Below are positions 1-13,191 of a DNA stretch of 64,000 bases, piece by piece. Below the pieces are notes generated by a model. It was given only the letters and a program-made list of their open reading frames with translations, was not told where the DNA came from and did not search any database. Where the stretch lies: assembly GCA_002245135.1 (NCBI GenBank), contig NGBS01000608.1, positions 1 through 64,000 of the forward strand, read 5' to 3'. Position 1 is the stretch's first letter. Each line of letters starts with the position of its first letter. This DNA is from Proteromonas lacertae. Its lineage: Eukaryota > Sar > Bigyra > Opalinata > Proteromonadidae. A program made the position numbers and the translations under genes.

Positions 1-1690
1 AACATTAAACTATCATACACTATATAATAACCATTTATTCCACCAACTGAATTAGAAGATTCTACAGAATAATCAAATCCAAAATATGCATTTGTTATTT
101 CTTCTTTTACAGGATAATCTTTCTCTAGTATTAATAATAAATGAATTATATTGGATTTTATATAGATTCCATTCTCATTTATAAAATCACATTGTTTACC
201 TTCATTTCCTTCCATTACACTAGAAAATGGATTTGGATCTAATAAACCAGTTGACTAGCTATTATCTCCACTTTTCCATTCATTATTTTAGCTGCATAGA
301 ATGATCGAGAGATATAGTTATTTGACATTAATTCAACAAAATTCGATCCTATCTCTTTCTTTACTCCTACCATTCCTTTTCTTACTGATGTTGGATCAAA
401 ACTATAAGATTCTCTACTCCCATTTCCCACAGTTTTACAGCTGTATAAGCAGCTTTCTGTTGATTGAACTAATTTGAAATAAGAACCAAATCGATTTGTC
501 ATTTTCATAAAAATTCATTCGCTTTTTCATATTTTCTTTCACTTCCTGTTCCAACTGCTATAAACCAAGAACCAAAGAATATATGATTCTCAAAATATTT
601 TTCATTTGTTTTAGTATCATATGCATCAACAAAATAATGAATATATACAAAATTTACTTCAGATGATTCCAAAGAATATAATGATTCAGATAAAGATAAA
701 GATAATTCATTATTCACTAAATCCATTATTACACAACCTTTATTATAATCACTCTTTATATTCTTTATTTCATCATTGTTAACTATCTCATTATAAATAT
801 AGAAATTATATTTTCTTTTCAATAAATCAAAATATCTTGAAATAATTCTTTAGAGGCATAACTAAATTCATCTTTATCATTATAGATTATACAAAATCCT
901 TTTGAATAACTCAATAAAGTAGATCGGAAGCATGAAGTAATTGATTCAAATTAGCTTGATTCACTATTCCATAACTATTACAATTTTCACCTTTCCGCTA
1001 TTCCCATATAAATAACAATTTCTTCGCTTTGTTAAAATAAGGAATCATTATATTATATTCTTTATCCCATAAACCACCAAATATTGCATTTACACCTGTT
1101 AATGCAGAGGTTTCTTTACTGATTGAATCTAATTTCTTTAAATCACTATCACTACTAATTATATCTACTTCAATCTGATTTTCCTATTAAACCATTTTCA
1201 TTTGTATTTATTTCTTCTACTGCATATAATATCGCACTTACCATCTCTCGGCCTCTTAATTCATCTCGACCATTCAACGATGCTATTATCTCAATCTTGT
1301 TACTTGGTTGTTTGTATTTTGAACCTATCTTTGTATCATTTAATACACATTTATATAATCCTGTATTTATAAACTTCTTCCAAGTTTAGGTCTTCCATTA
1401 TCATCGATTGCTTTCACTGTTATTTTTCCATTTCATCATTATAATATCGACCTACATACGTTCTTCTTTGGATTATGTTATTTGTTGCTAATTGCCATTT
1501 TCCTATTGGAGTTGTATATTCATTTTTGTAGAAATATTCTATTCCTATATCTCTGATCGATTTATCATCTTTTCCACTTATTAAATAATAATATCGATTG
1601 ATTGTTTCAGCCCAAAATAACACACAAGAATACATTGATTCATGATATCCATTCACTTCTAAACCACTTGGTAATGGATATCTCAATATA
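1..1690 (-). other. Frameshift-dense 3' part of the giant binding-protein gene
   Basis: Homology to the binding-protein modules continues in all three minus frames with about nine switches, near 1684, 1425, 1365, 1185, 1005, 925, 825, 508 and 245. Conserved stretches such as IEIIASLNGRDELRGREM and NAIFGGLWDKEYNIMIPYF remain readable. No GT–AG intron of the usual length explains the switches. The neighbouring 4.2 kb has none. Either this is a poor-quality contig end or the last modules are decaying; the bases alone cannot separate the two. Confidence 0.7.
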
Positions 1691-4600
1691 TTCTAAATCC
1701 AATATTTCCAATTGATTCGATTGAGTTTAAATAATGTCTTAAACAAAAGAATGGTAATAATTTCTTTATTGAACCATTTGATACTGCCAAATGACTTACT
1801 TCTTCACATGTTGAGAATGAATAAAAAACATATTCATCAGTTGTTACACCTAAATCAACTAAAGCTTCAGATAATAATAAATGAATTCGAGCATTTCCAA
1901 AGAATAAAATTGTATTTCCACTTGGTAACATTGTCTTTATATTCTTCGCTATTGTACTTAATGACATTATATTCTCATCTAAACTTACGGAATATGTCAC
2001 ACTTCCTTTCAAATAATCGATATATCTTTCAGCATATGTACTGTATTTGATTGAAGTAGATTCAGATGTTCCAATTATTGCAAAATTCTTTAATCCTTGG
2101 TTTAATAATCTCATTATATAGATTTCTATAGAGGTTGGTTCTAATCCAATATGAATTATATTCTTTTCACAACTTTCACCTCCAAATAATCCAATATGAA
2201 ATAGTTTTATATTCTTTTCATTCAATTTGGGTAATATCATTTCTAAACACATTGAATTACTCGTACTAAATACCACATCATATTCATTCGTATTTAACGC
2301 TTCATTTAAACTGTTAAAACATATTGTTGAATCACTTTGATCATCAATTATTAAATAATCAACTTGTTTGTTATTGTTTATTCCTCCCAAATTATTTAAT
2401 TGGATTATTGCTTCTTTAAATGTTTCAGATATACCTACATAATCAGAATAATATATTCCTGAATTTGAAGTTACTAATATCACATGAATTATCTCTGTTG
2501 TGGATGTTGCACCACCATCATCATTATTGATATTTTCATTATTTATTAAGGTTGTTGTATCACACATTTTTCCATAATTTTCTGCAACATTCCAATCAAA
2601 TGCTTTAGGAATTGATCTTTGAACTGTTTTTACTACTTCTATTCCTTTTCCACTGTATTTATATACATACATATCTCGAACTAAATAATTACTCTTATCA
2701 AACCAAGTAGTTTGATCAGAATTTAGATATATACTGTATAAGTATTGTTTTAATATCAACAAATTTAAACTACCAGCATTACTCATTGCACTGATTATTG
2801 CATTTATTCCTATTGACATGGAAATTCCATCATCAGTTGTTTTGTAAAATCCAATATATTTCAATAATCGAGCTTCAGTTCTTTGAATTATATCACTACT
2901 TGTTACTGCACTATCTACACTTGAAACATAATAGAATTGATAAGGAATTCGATTATATTTCTTTTCAACTTCATCAGCATAGATTGACATTGAAAATATA
3001 TAATAATTATTTTCATCAGGATTGAGTTTCTCTAAAGTTTCTATTAATGAAAAGAATGGCTTTTTACTTAAGAAACTAACAATTATTCCTCCATTACTTA
3101 CACTTAAAGAATTGATTAATTGTTTTACTGTTTCCATCGAAAAGCGTTCAGTTTCTTGCATACTGAACTTTTGAACTACTCTCATTGAAGATGTGATTGA
3201 ATTAACAAATACTTCATAGAATTTATCCCAACTTGGATTTGGAGTATTAATTAAGATTATGTTTGCTTTATTTGTATTTTCCATATAAGAGATTGTTGTA
3301 TCAATTACTTGATTGATTATTGGACCGGTATAAAATACATTCTTATAACATTTTTCACCTATAAATCTTCCACTAACTATCAATAAACTATTATATTCTT
3401 CTGTTATTCGAACTGCTATATTTCGACAATAATCGGTTGTACATCCAACCATCAAGAAATTCACATTTTCATTCTTTATTCCAACTCCTAATTCATTTAT
3501 TTCATTCAATAATTTAGTTTTTAGTTTATTATCATTATCATTGTAGAATATATATATCAAATTCAGAAATCGACCTTTCTTTGTTGTTTCAACATTCAAA
3601 TTTATCTCATCAACTATCGCAGCTGAAGCTACTAACATTTGATAGAAATGAATTTCATTCTTTTGAGATAATATCACAAATAATGGGAAATAATTTATCA
3701 AATATTTTTCACTATTAATTGAAATGGTAAAACTACATTTATAAATATTTTTATTTTCGCTTATTAAATAAGTTGAATAAGGATCGGGAATTCTAGCTGT
3801 TGAAGAATCATATAACACTTTAAAATCGACTACAGAATTCTTGTTTTGAATTGTCATTATCAACGAAGGAATTGAGATTATATGATTTTCATTTATCATT
3901 AATGTTCCAATTGGAGAATTCACACTCACTCCACTTATTGAATTGATGAAATTTTCATATAAAAATGATTTCTTATTCTCAATTATGGATTTCCAAGCTA
4001 ATACACTTATTATTGAATAATACATATTATTAGTTGAATAATAGGATTCTACTAAATATGGATATAAATCTTTATAATATTCTACTATCAAATCATTCAT
4101 TTCATTTCCTTTTATTCCTTTCTTACTTGTCATTATCAACTGATTCACAAAATATCCAGAATATAATGGTAATACATTATAATCAACTCCAATATAATAT
4201 ATTCGGAAATTGGGTCTTACTATTTTACTTTCATAAAATACTTTAGCTAAAAATTGCATTTCACCTGTTTCCATCATTACTATGATTATTCCACTAGAAG
4301 TTAAATATGTAAATACTTGTTCGATTATGGCTTCATAACTTCTTCCATCTTTTAATATTCTGATTGATTTTAATACTTTGATGTTTAATGACGATAAATC
4401 ACTTATCAATATATCTTTAGATTTTCGACAGTATTCTACATCATTGTATAAAATCAAAACTCGAAATTTTGTCTCTAAATAATCACCTTCAATATAATAT
4501 TTTATTAATGTTCTGGATGTAAATGGAATTCCAACATATACTATATTCTCTTTACATTCTAATCCTTCATAATCATGAGGATAAAATAATATCATTTTAT

Positions 4601-7600
4601 ATTCAGATAATTTCTCTTTTATCTCATTTCGCATTTCGGAATTACTTAATCCAAATATATAAGATATCTTTTCTTCTTTAAATACATCCAAAGCTCCAAT
4701 TACTTTACTAACATCAGAATTTACATCTTTTACTATTGGTAAAATTATATATCCTCTTATTCCATTGTATTTCTCATTTATTACTTTACATATCAATATG
4801 TATGATAATAACATTGCAATATCTTGTTTAGCATAAGATCCACTTAATGATAATAACAAACCAATATTTATCACTGTTCGATAGTATTTCTCAGATCTTG
4901 AACTAAGCCAGTTACAACTGTATAGTGATTTTGGTAATATTGAATCAATATATACATTTGCTTCATTGGATTGTTCTAATAAAGTCATCATATGTGTTAA
5001 TATTCCATTACTATTATAAGCACTTATTGCTAGTGGATGACTTATCACATTATCTTGAGTAACTACTACTTTCCCAAATAACGTTTCAAATCCATCACTT
5101 GAATATAATTCATTTACTGTTGAATCAAAATTAGATAATACAGAACTGTCTTTTATTGATTCACATAACAAGAATAATGGTAATAAATACTTCAATTCAT
5201 ATCCATTCATTATATAACCATTTCCTAATACATTGTTGATATAATTGATGATTTTGTTACTCTTTAGATTTATTATATCTGATATTAAGAAATAATTTAT
5301 ACTAATTCTATTTTGAGTAAATGAATTATCTAAATTGAATGTGTAATAATAATAACTTAGCTTATAATTATTTAAATTATTTAAGAAATATCTCAATTTA
5401 TCATCACCTAAATTACAGATAATATAAGCATCTGAAAAATTATCTATTTTTCTACTTGAATAGTAATCCAAATTACCAATAAATTGGTTTATTTTATAAG
5501 CTATAGTATTAACATTTTCATTTAAATCTATTTGTAAATGACTTATTACTTGAATATCTAATTCTTTTATGGCTTTTAGAATTAGATTGTTTTGACTTTC
5601 TTTACTTGCATTATTATCATAAATAAATGCGATTTTACTTCCATATCCATATAATAAGAATTTCATCGCTGAATTTATAAATTGATCAGGTGAAGGAGAT
5701 ACAAAGAAGATGTTCTTTTTACAAATATTTCCTTCATTTATTCCAGTATAAAATAATATAGAATTTTGTAAACATAAACTGTTAGAATATAGTTGAAGTG
5801 AATCTATTCCACATCCACCTATGAAGATTCGAATATTATATTCATTTTGATCATTTTCCATTTTTTCAATTAAGGAGGAAGTCATTGGACATTCATAATA
5901 ATGATAAATCTATAAATAATAATAATATCAATTAAATATACAATTATTCTGGAGTTTAGATAATCTTCATTTCTTATATAGTTTGCTGACCATTTCAATA
6001 ATAATTCTATTTGTTCTTTTATTAGGTAATTATCATTTGATATTATTATTCCAATATGTAATGGATTGTTATAAATATTATTTATATCATATGAAAATAA
6101 ATTGCATGTTTTACTAGTGTTTGTCCACATCTATAATAATAATAATAATCATTATATAAATACTGTTGTATCATATCCATTTCCATACATTGGAGTTGGA
6201 TAACTATAGCTAAGTATAGGAAGTCCTACCATTTCACATCCTGTACTACCAGGTATTGTGCATGGGTAAAATACGATAGCAAATCCTTTGGTATAATAAT
6301 GAGATTCAGATAATTTCACTCCATCCAATTCTGCTGTTTTCATTTCTAAATTGTGGAGATAATTCATCATGGATTCTACCTTAAAAGTACCAATTTTTGA
6401 ATATCCATCTCTCAATATTTTCATTGGTTGATAAACATTCAAGAAGTTTTGAGTGATTAAATCTTTTGTTCCTGAAACTAATTCTATATCTTGGACTAGT
6501 TTATTAAAAGAATTTGATTTAGAAAAAGGATTATAACTATAAACAAAATATTGAGCACCATATGATAAAGAAACTGTATCTCTATAAATGTAATTAAACA
6601 TATATGAGTATTTACAATTTGTCATACTTAACATAGCATAATCATTTCTCACACTATCTGCATCAATGAATAAAATTAAAAATGCAACATATTCATAAAG
6701 ACTTTGATATGTATTACATATTGTTATAAAATCAATTGTTGAAGTTCTTACAAATAAAGAAGTTGTATCATTATATCCTTTGTAGATCAGATAATTCTTA
6801 GATTGTTCAGTTAATGAGATTGAAAATCTATTATATATATAAATAAAAACTATTATACTCATCTTTATCATCATATATTATTATCACATTCTTTGTCAAA
6901 CTCAATATTGTATCAATTGTCAAATATAAACTATTCTCATTTACTCTAGAATAGTAAAAAAAAGAGATAGTTAAAGAAAATATATTATATTAAGATCAAC
7001 AGAAAAAAGATATAACCATTATATTTGATTCACATGTATTACCTTCATAGATATAAAACAATATCAACAATTTATCATACTTATGTAATATTGGATTAAA
7101 ATATTCTACTTCTTTCTTTTTCAATAATCCTAAAAATGCTATTACATTCTCTTTCTTACAATCATTTATCAATGTTTCTTCTATTTCAGTTATATTATTC
7201 TTATATAATGGCAATAATGGACTTAAAATACCATTCGCTATTCCTCCAAATGTGTTAATCAAATCAATTGCATAATAAATATTACTAACTATATCAATTG
7301 ATTCTTTACTATCAAATCCATTTATTGGAACTAAAATCACTATATAATACTCTTTTCTACTCGATATAAATAATGATCCTCCTGTTATATAGTTATTATA
7401 ATCACACATTTCACCTGTTATATTATTAAAATAATAACTCTGTAAATTCGCTTTTGATTCAACCAATTGATCTGTTAAAGACATTACTGCTTTATCTTTT
7501 ACATTCTTTACTATATACTGGTAAGAATAACCAGAATCAGATAAACTATATGGACCATGAATAGTATCAATTCTTGCTGTGAATAATTGTTGAATTAATA

Positions 7601-9833
7601 AATCAAATTTCAATGTCATTGAATTACGAATTACTTTATCCCAAAGTTTAACTGAATGAAAAGCAGTAAACTCCATCGAAGATATATACATTGAATTATG
7701 TCCACCCATTTCACTTATAGTATTCATGAAAGAATAATCTTTATCGGCTCTATTCCATGTATATGGTTCAAATGAGTAATAACCCAATATAAATGGATTT
7801 CTATCATCATATTCAGCTATGTATAACACATAAGTTTTTAATGGGTCTAAAGATAATCCTTTATATGCATTTAATATGGATGTAACATAACTACTTTCTA
7901 AACATAAAATCACATTTCCTGAGAATTTATTACTCGATTCTGTATTATCATCTACAAATAGATGCATTCTAATATAAGACATGGCTGTAAATCCTTCAGC
8001 TATTGAATCATCTTTCATCACATATTCATATATATCTTTTATTTCATTCTCCATCAACATATGCTTCAAATAATTCGAAGTTAATTCTCCATATTTCAAT
8101 CTACTAGATATTATTGCTACTGGAGCTGTTGAACTTCTTAAATCGTTAATATAAAGAAATTTGGCTTTTACTGTAAATGATAAACCAGTGTAAACTATTT
8201 TCTCTTGACATTCAACACCTGTTGAATATCTTTCAGCCATTATTTGAATATCTTCCATTTCATTTGATTTTAATTCTATTTAAACACACAAAATATGATT
8301 TATATATACTTTGAATTAATAGATTTCTATCTTCTATTGTTAATGATGTAAATATGAAATTATAAACATTTAAATCATAATAATATTTCAATATTTTCAT
8401 TGTTTCATTTAAGGATTGTTTGTTATAATCAATTATTATTGGATAAACTGTTATCTTCAATAAACCCTAATTAACATTAAATAATATATATATATATACT
8501 TCTTCATTAGATTTTCTAATTTGATGCATTTCAGCAACTAATGCTGCTTTCTCTGAATAATTGTTATTACCTGATAAATAATGTAATAAAACTACACAAT
8601 GAACATAATTCACTTTACTTAAAGGACTAGAAACATTCTTCATCAATTCTGGTCTTCCCATATGTTCAACATAAGTAGATTTTATATTGAATAATAAAGT
8701 ATATACATTTGTAGTGGTATATATATTAACAATTATTGGATATATTATAACATTATATGATGTTAATGTCATTGTATTACTACCATCAAAATCTTCATTT
8801 CTATCATGTAATGAGTATATTAGAGTTGGATATTCTAATGTCTTTGATCTAAAATAACCAGCTTCAAACATTTTATATAACATAAATCTATTAATTAATA
8901 ATATAAAACAATATTTTCATACAGTTTATGAACAACCACTTGATTATCATCAGATGTCAATAATGTTGTGTCTATAACAGATTTATCTTGATTATAAGCT
9001 AATACAAACCTGATATACTCCCACTCTGGGTCTGATGTTGCTAATGTTGAAGGATTTGTGTCATCTTCAAGAATTACATCGATATCAAATCCACCATCAT
9101 TTCCTTGGGTTTCTAATCCATTGTCATAATATGCTTTCACTAAATCTGCCAAAATTGCATTCTTCACTAACACTATGGAAGAAAAACCTATTTGATTCAC
9201 TAATGGGTATTTCTTCAATGTGGATATTGTATTTGTTAAGTCTGTTGGTGTTTCAGGGAGTTCAATTATTTCTAGAGGAGGAACTGGGAAATATTCCAAC
9301 ATCTTTTTAACGGCTGAAGCATAAGGATGAGAGTTTTGATAAATAAATACACAGTCTCGGTTTTCATTAGCATAAATGTATACTAAAACAGAAAAACAAT
9401 AAATAATATAATATATACATCTTTCGAGTGTTTTGTATATCGATCCAAAGAATATAATATTGCTATATATCTGTGTTTCAGGTAAAGGGTGAATATTCCA
9501 CAATATCATACCATTATCCGATAACAGAGTGTTAATCTCGGTATAATTCGCAAATTTGACTAGATTGAAAATATTAAGAATGCCATTCTGTTTATATTCC
9601 AATAATACTTTTTCTAATCCTTGTCCATTACTACCTACTTCTTTACTTACTATATCTACAGTATATTTAAAAGTTGATGAGATGTTGACTTGCTTAAAGA
9701 AGTCATCTCTATAACCATCATCACTACTTGAGTGTGGATTATTCATTAAAAATCCAATTTTTATAGCATTTTTACAGCTGACTTGTGTAATCAGCAATAG
9801 AAGTGTTATAATGCCAAAATTAGTAAACTTCAT
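1..9833 (-). CDS. Giant secreted protein of about eight tandem type-1 periplasmic-binding (ANF-receptor-like) modules, 3' end outside the window
   Basis: The start at 9833 is chosen because it opens a clear signal peptide (MKFTNFGIITLLLLITQVSC) followed by IKIGFLMNNP, the first strand of a periplasmic-binding fold. Earlier in-frame Met codons would bury it. Seven introns were placed and all restore frame: 9383–9418, 8888–8922, 8467–8499, 8276–8309, 6828–6858, 6131–6163 and 5910–5941. The rest of the readable body is one uninterrupted 1,400-codon exon (1683–5885). Each module repeats the layout of UrtA/AmiC-like binding proteins, with a strand near CxxNIxYxG: CQEKIVYTG near 8200, CESNIM near 7030, CKKNIFF near 5725, CKENIVYVG near 4550, CYKNVFYTG near 3345, CEKNIIHIG near 2170 and a damaged copy near 980. 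The likely role is an extracellular ligand receptor. No membrane span or output domain is visible before the left edge. The join between 6930 and 7010 could not be resolved. Confidence 0.75.
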
Positions 9834-10406
9834 TATTAATGAAACGAATATATTTATATCGTTACACATTTTTTTAATATAAATCTTCATATTCGAGTGA
9901 TTAAAATAATATTTCCTCCTTTTGTTGAGCATATTGATTATTATAATAAGAGAAAATTAGATGAATAGGTGAAAATAGTTAATGAAAAGATACTGATAAT
10001 ATCTGCCTATATGATAGTATCATAAATAGGTTTCAAAAAATAAACTCATATTGTGATTGATAAGAGGTAATGAAACTAATTTCGACAGATATGGTGTCTG
10101 GCTGTTTGAAATACATTTTTTATTATAAAGGTAATAGACAGAAAACACATTGATTATTATAATACTCCTAAGTATTGAGTTTATCGTTTTAAATGGAACA
10201 GTTGTAGAAATAATTATAAATAATTTGAATAATAGTAGTATAATATGAATAGTGTAATTATAAAGTTTAATAAATGACCTATTCGTATTCTGACAGATTT
10301 CGTTAATTAAAAGTTATCATGATTATTAAACCCCATATTTGTGTTTGTTTTAAGATTTTAAGCAATTTGATTCATAATAAAACAAAATATAAATTACTGT
10401 TATTTT
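9834..10406. other. Divergent intergenic region
   Basis: A 573-bp AT-rich spacer between the divergently transcribed binding-protein gene and the RING gene. It must hold both promoters. I see no coding signal, RNA gene or repeat, and no copy of the CAAGC-type element found before other genes. Confidence 0.6.
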
Positions 10407-11989
10407 ATGAATAATATCAGTTTAAGGACGAGAGAAGAAGTGTTAGCCAACGAAAATTATCCAGTAAAGATAGAACAAGATGAGGATGGGAATAATGTAT
10501 AAAATAATCTATAATATACATAGATTAGAAAAGATATACTTGATCCAATCCAATATTTAAAGGTATAGTATATTTAATTATATTTTAGCATAAAATTGTA
10601 CAAGATCATAAAGAATATGTCAAAACAATGAAATATATAAAATCACAACACAACAAGCAAATATTTGAAATAAAACATGACCATGACATAAATAAGAATA
10701 GTATTAACGAGAAGATAGAAGAAATAGAAGTGAGAATTAATTCGTTAGGATCTTCAATAAATAGTGCAGATATACAAGAAATAAAAACTAAGTTATACAA
10801 ACAATCACAAATAATGCAAGATTTGCAGTCTGCAGATACATTACAAGGGAATTTTTTAAAGAATGAGTTGTTTAGTAAAATAAAGAAAGTGGAAATGCAA
10901 TATAAATCAACATTTGATAAAGTATATGGAATATATATTAATTACAATATAGAGAAAATTCCAAAAAATAAAAAAATTGTTAGATGGGATAGAATATTTA
11001 TCCAAGAAAATAGATGGAGTATTAGAAACGATAAATAATCCATCAAAAATACGAAAAAGAGCAAATAAAATGCAATTAACTCAAGCTTGGGAAGATGAGC
11101 GAAGATTAGAAGAAATAAAAGAAGAAGATAATAACGAAAATAGTTATAGTAGAGGAAAAGAAGATGAAAAAGATGTGATTATTAAAAGAAAAGGATGTTT
11201 TTATAAAGATGAAGAAAAAATATCAGATACTTTAAAGAAAACAAGACCAATAAAAGAAGATCACATTAACTACAATAATAATAAAGATGAAGAAATAAGA
11301 AAAGATGAAAAAGAAGAAGTAGAAGTTGTAGAAGAAATAAAATTAGAAGAAGATGAGACAATAACTGATTTAAATACTGAAACAATAAACAAAATATTGA
11401 CAAAAGTATTTTTATATATATTTCTATATTTGTTATATATATTTATATATATAATATAGAATGAAGATATATCAATAAAAATCGATGAAACTGGAAAATT
11501 AACATACAAATCCCCTCACATGAAAAAACAAAAAATATTAGAAATCAATAATTCAATCAATTATTTAATCAAACAAATGATTCATTTGTGTCAATTACGA
11601 TTGAATGAGAATAGTAAATTTATGATAAGTTTGTGTTGTAGTGGATGTTATAGAATATTAGACACATGTTTTGTTTTATTCCCTTGTGCACATGTGATTT
11701 GTTTAGACTGTAAAAGAGTATTTTCTTTCTATTTTTATTTTATTTTTTATTTTTAAAAAATATAGAAATTGGATATTAATCCTCATCATATATGTCCTGC
11801 TTGTAAGCCATTAGCACCAGTAGAAGGTTTTGCTTGTTATGATTTGTTGACTAATTTTATATCTTATATTGATAAAAGACAAACTATTCTATTAGTATAT
11901 ATCTATATATATATTTTATGTTTTATTATTTATAGGATAGTATTAAGAATTTAAGAGAATTAAGTGGTAATGAAGTACCTTCTAATTAG
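10407..11989 (+). CDS. Coiled-coil protein with C-terminal C3HC4 RING finger
   Basis: Seven exons joined by six introns, all phase 0: 10497–10523, 10563–10588, 10922–10952, 11406–11459, 11718–11765 and 11895–11935. The start MNNISLRTREEVLANEN is the first Met of the spliced frame. The first part is a charged coiled coil, followed by an acidic Lys/Glu-rich stretch. Near the C-terminus the residues CSGC, then CAHVICLDC, then CPAC give the C-x2-C, C-x-H-x2-C-x2-C, C-x2-C spacing of a RING finger. RING proteins usually act as E3 ubiquitin ligases; that role is inferred here. The gene converges on the dehydrogenase gene with only 52 bp between stops. Confidence 0.8.
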
Positions 11990-12041
11990 AATAAATTTTA
12001 TAAAAATTAATAAAAATAAAATGTATATATATATAATTATG

Positions 12042-13084
12042 TTAATTACTAATATCTTTATAATAAAAACTATCACCACAACATTGTTCACATACTTTCC
12101 ATACTTTCTTCTGTTTACTTTCCCAATTAGCATCAAATCTAGATCTAACATTTTGACAATCAGTATAATACAAACCACTTTCATTAGTCATATCTACATA
12201 CTTCGACACTGCACAATATACACTAGTAGCTGCACCTTCTGCTGCATTTTTAAGCATAAACCTTGGTACAAACGTTAATGGATTAATTAAGAAGTTTCTC
12301 CATAATTTAGTATTGATTATACCTGGATGTACAGCATAGAATCGAATTCCATGACAATTCTCTTGTCTATTAAATTCTTTCATTAATTGTAAAATTCCCA
12401 TCTTTGAATTACAATAATTGAGCATCCTACAGTATAAACATGCTCTTTCTGGGTTTACTGTATAAAATGGATTACTAAACCAGTGACCAAGCGAAGATAA
12501 GAATATTACTTTTGCTCCTTTGGTTACTCTTAGCTTGGGTAATAATAACTTTGTAAAATACCAAGTACCTAAGACATTTACTCCAAAATGCTTTTCATAT
12601 CCATCTTCAGTTGCTTCATAACTCGATCTACATAGAACTCCTGCATTGTTGATTAATATATCTAAACGACTTTCTTTTTTGTTAAATTCTTTTGTAAAAC
12701 ATTTGATGGATGACATAGAGCCTAAATCCACCAAAGCAACACTAATATTTTCATTACCACTTGATTTTTTTAATTCGTTTGCAACAATTTGACCTCTTTC
12801 TATATCACGACATCCTATTGATATGATATATTTAGATATATTCTCTGAATACCTAAAACAAGTTTTGCTCCTGTCATAGATAATGCTTTAGCTGTTTCAA
12901 ATCCTATTCCTGAAGTGACTCCCTAACAAATTAGATTATTTAAATAGTAGATATACTGTTATAAGAATGAGTTTATCTTTCAGGTTAGGTTTTTCTTGAT
13001 TTATAATATCCATAGCTGTTGTGCGAGATCCATATGGATGACTAGAATATGATTTAAGTAATTATACCTTGAAGAACACCCCAT
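12042..13084 (-). CDS. Short-chain dehydrogenase/reductase (retinol-dehydrogenase/WWOX type)
   Basis: Four exons; the introns are near 13045–13070 (26 nt), 12912–12945 and 12852–12889. The spliced protein begins MGCSSSHPYGSRTTAMD. It carries the nucleotide-binding motif TGVTSGIG, then GCRDIERG, the structural NNAG motif (ILINNAGVL) and the catalytic YxxxK in NYCNSKMG, in the order and spacing expected of classical SDRs of the retinol dehydrogenase/WWOX group. Length is about 310 residues, normal for the family. The substrate cannot be told. MGCSSS at the N-terminus fits N-myristoylation with nearby palmitoylation, suggesting membrane attachment; this is an inference. A CAAGCTTTTTG element lies about 30 nt before the start codon. 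Confidence 0.88.
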
Positions 13085-13110
13085 TTCGAAAAGTGATTCT
13101 TTTTGCTCGA

Positions 13111-13122
13111 CAAAAAGCTTGT
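13111..13122 (-). promoter_or_regulatory. CAAGCTT-type upstream element of the SDR gene
   Basis: On the minus strand this reads ACAAGCTTTTTG, about 30 nt upstream of the start codon at 13084. It matches the element seen before HSF, kinase, MFS and other genes in the window. Confidence 0.45.
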
Positions 13123-13191
13123 GTCTTTCTTCCTTTTTTTTATTCGATTGTTGGTACGCATAACAAAACAAGTATAAAATATGGTTGTATA

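Noticed and set aside
1712-4246. Plus-strand open frames within the giant receptor gene
   Set aside because: Antisense shadows of a well-supported minus-strand coding region.
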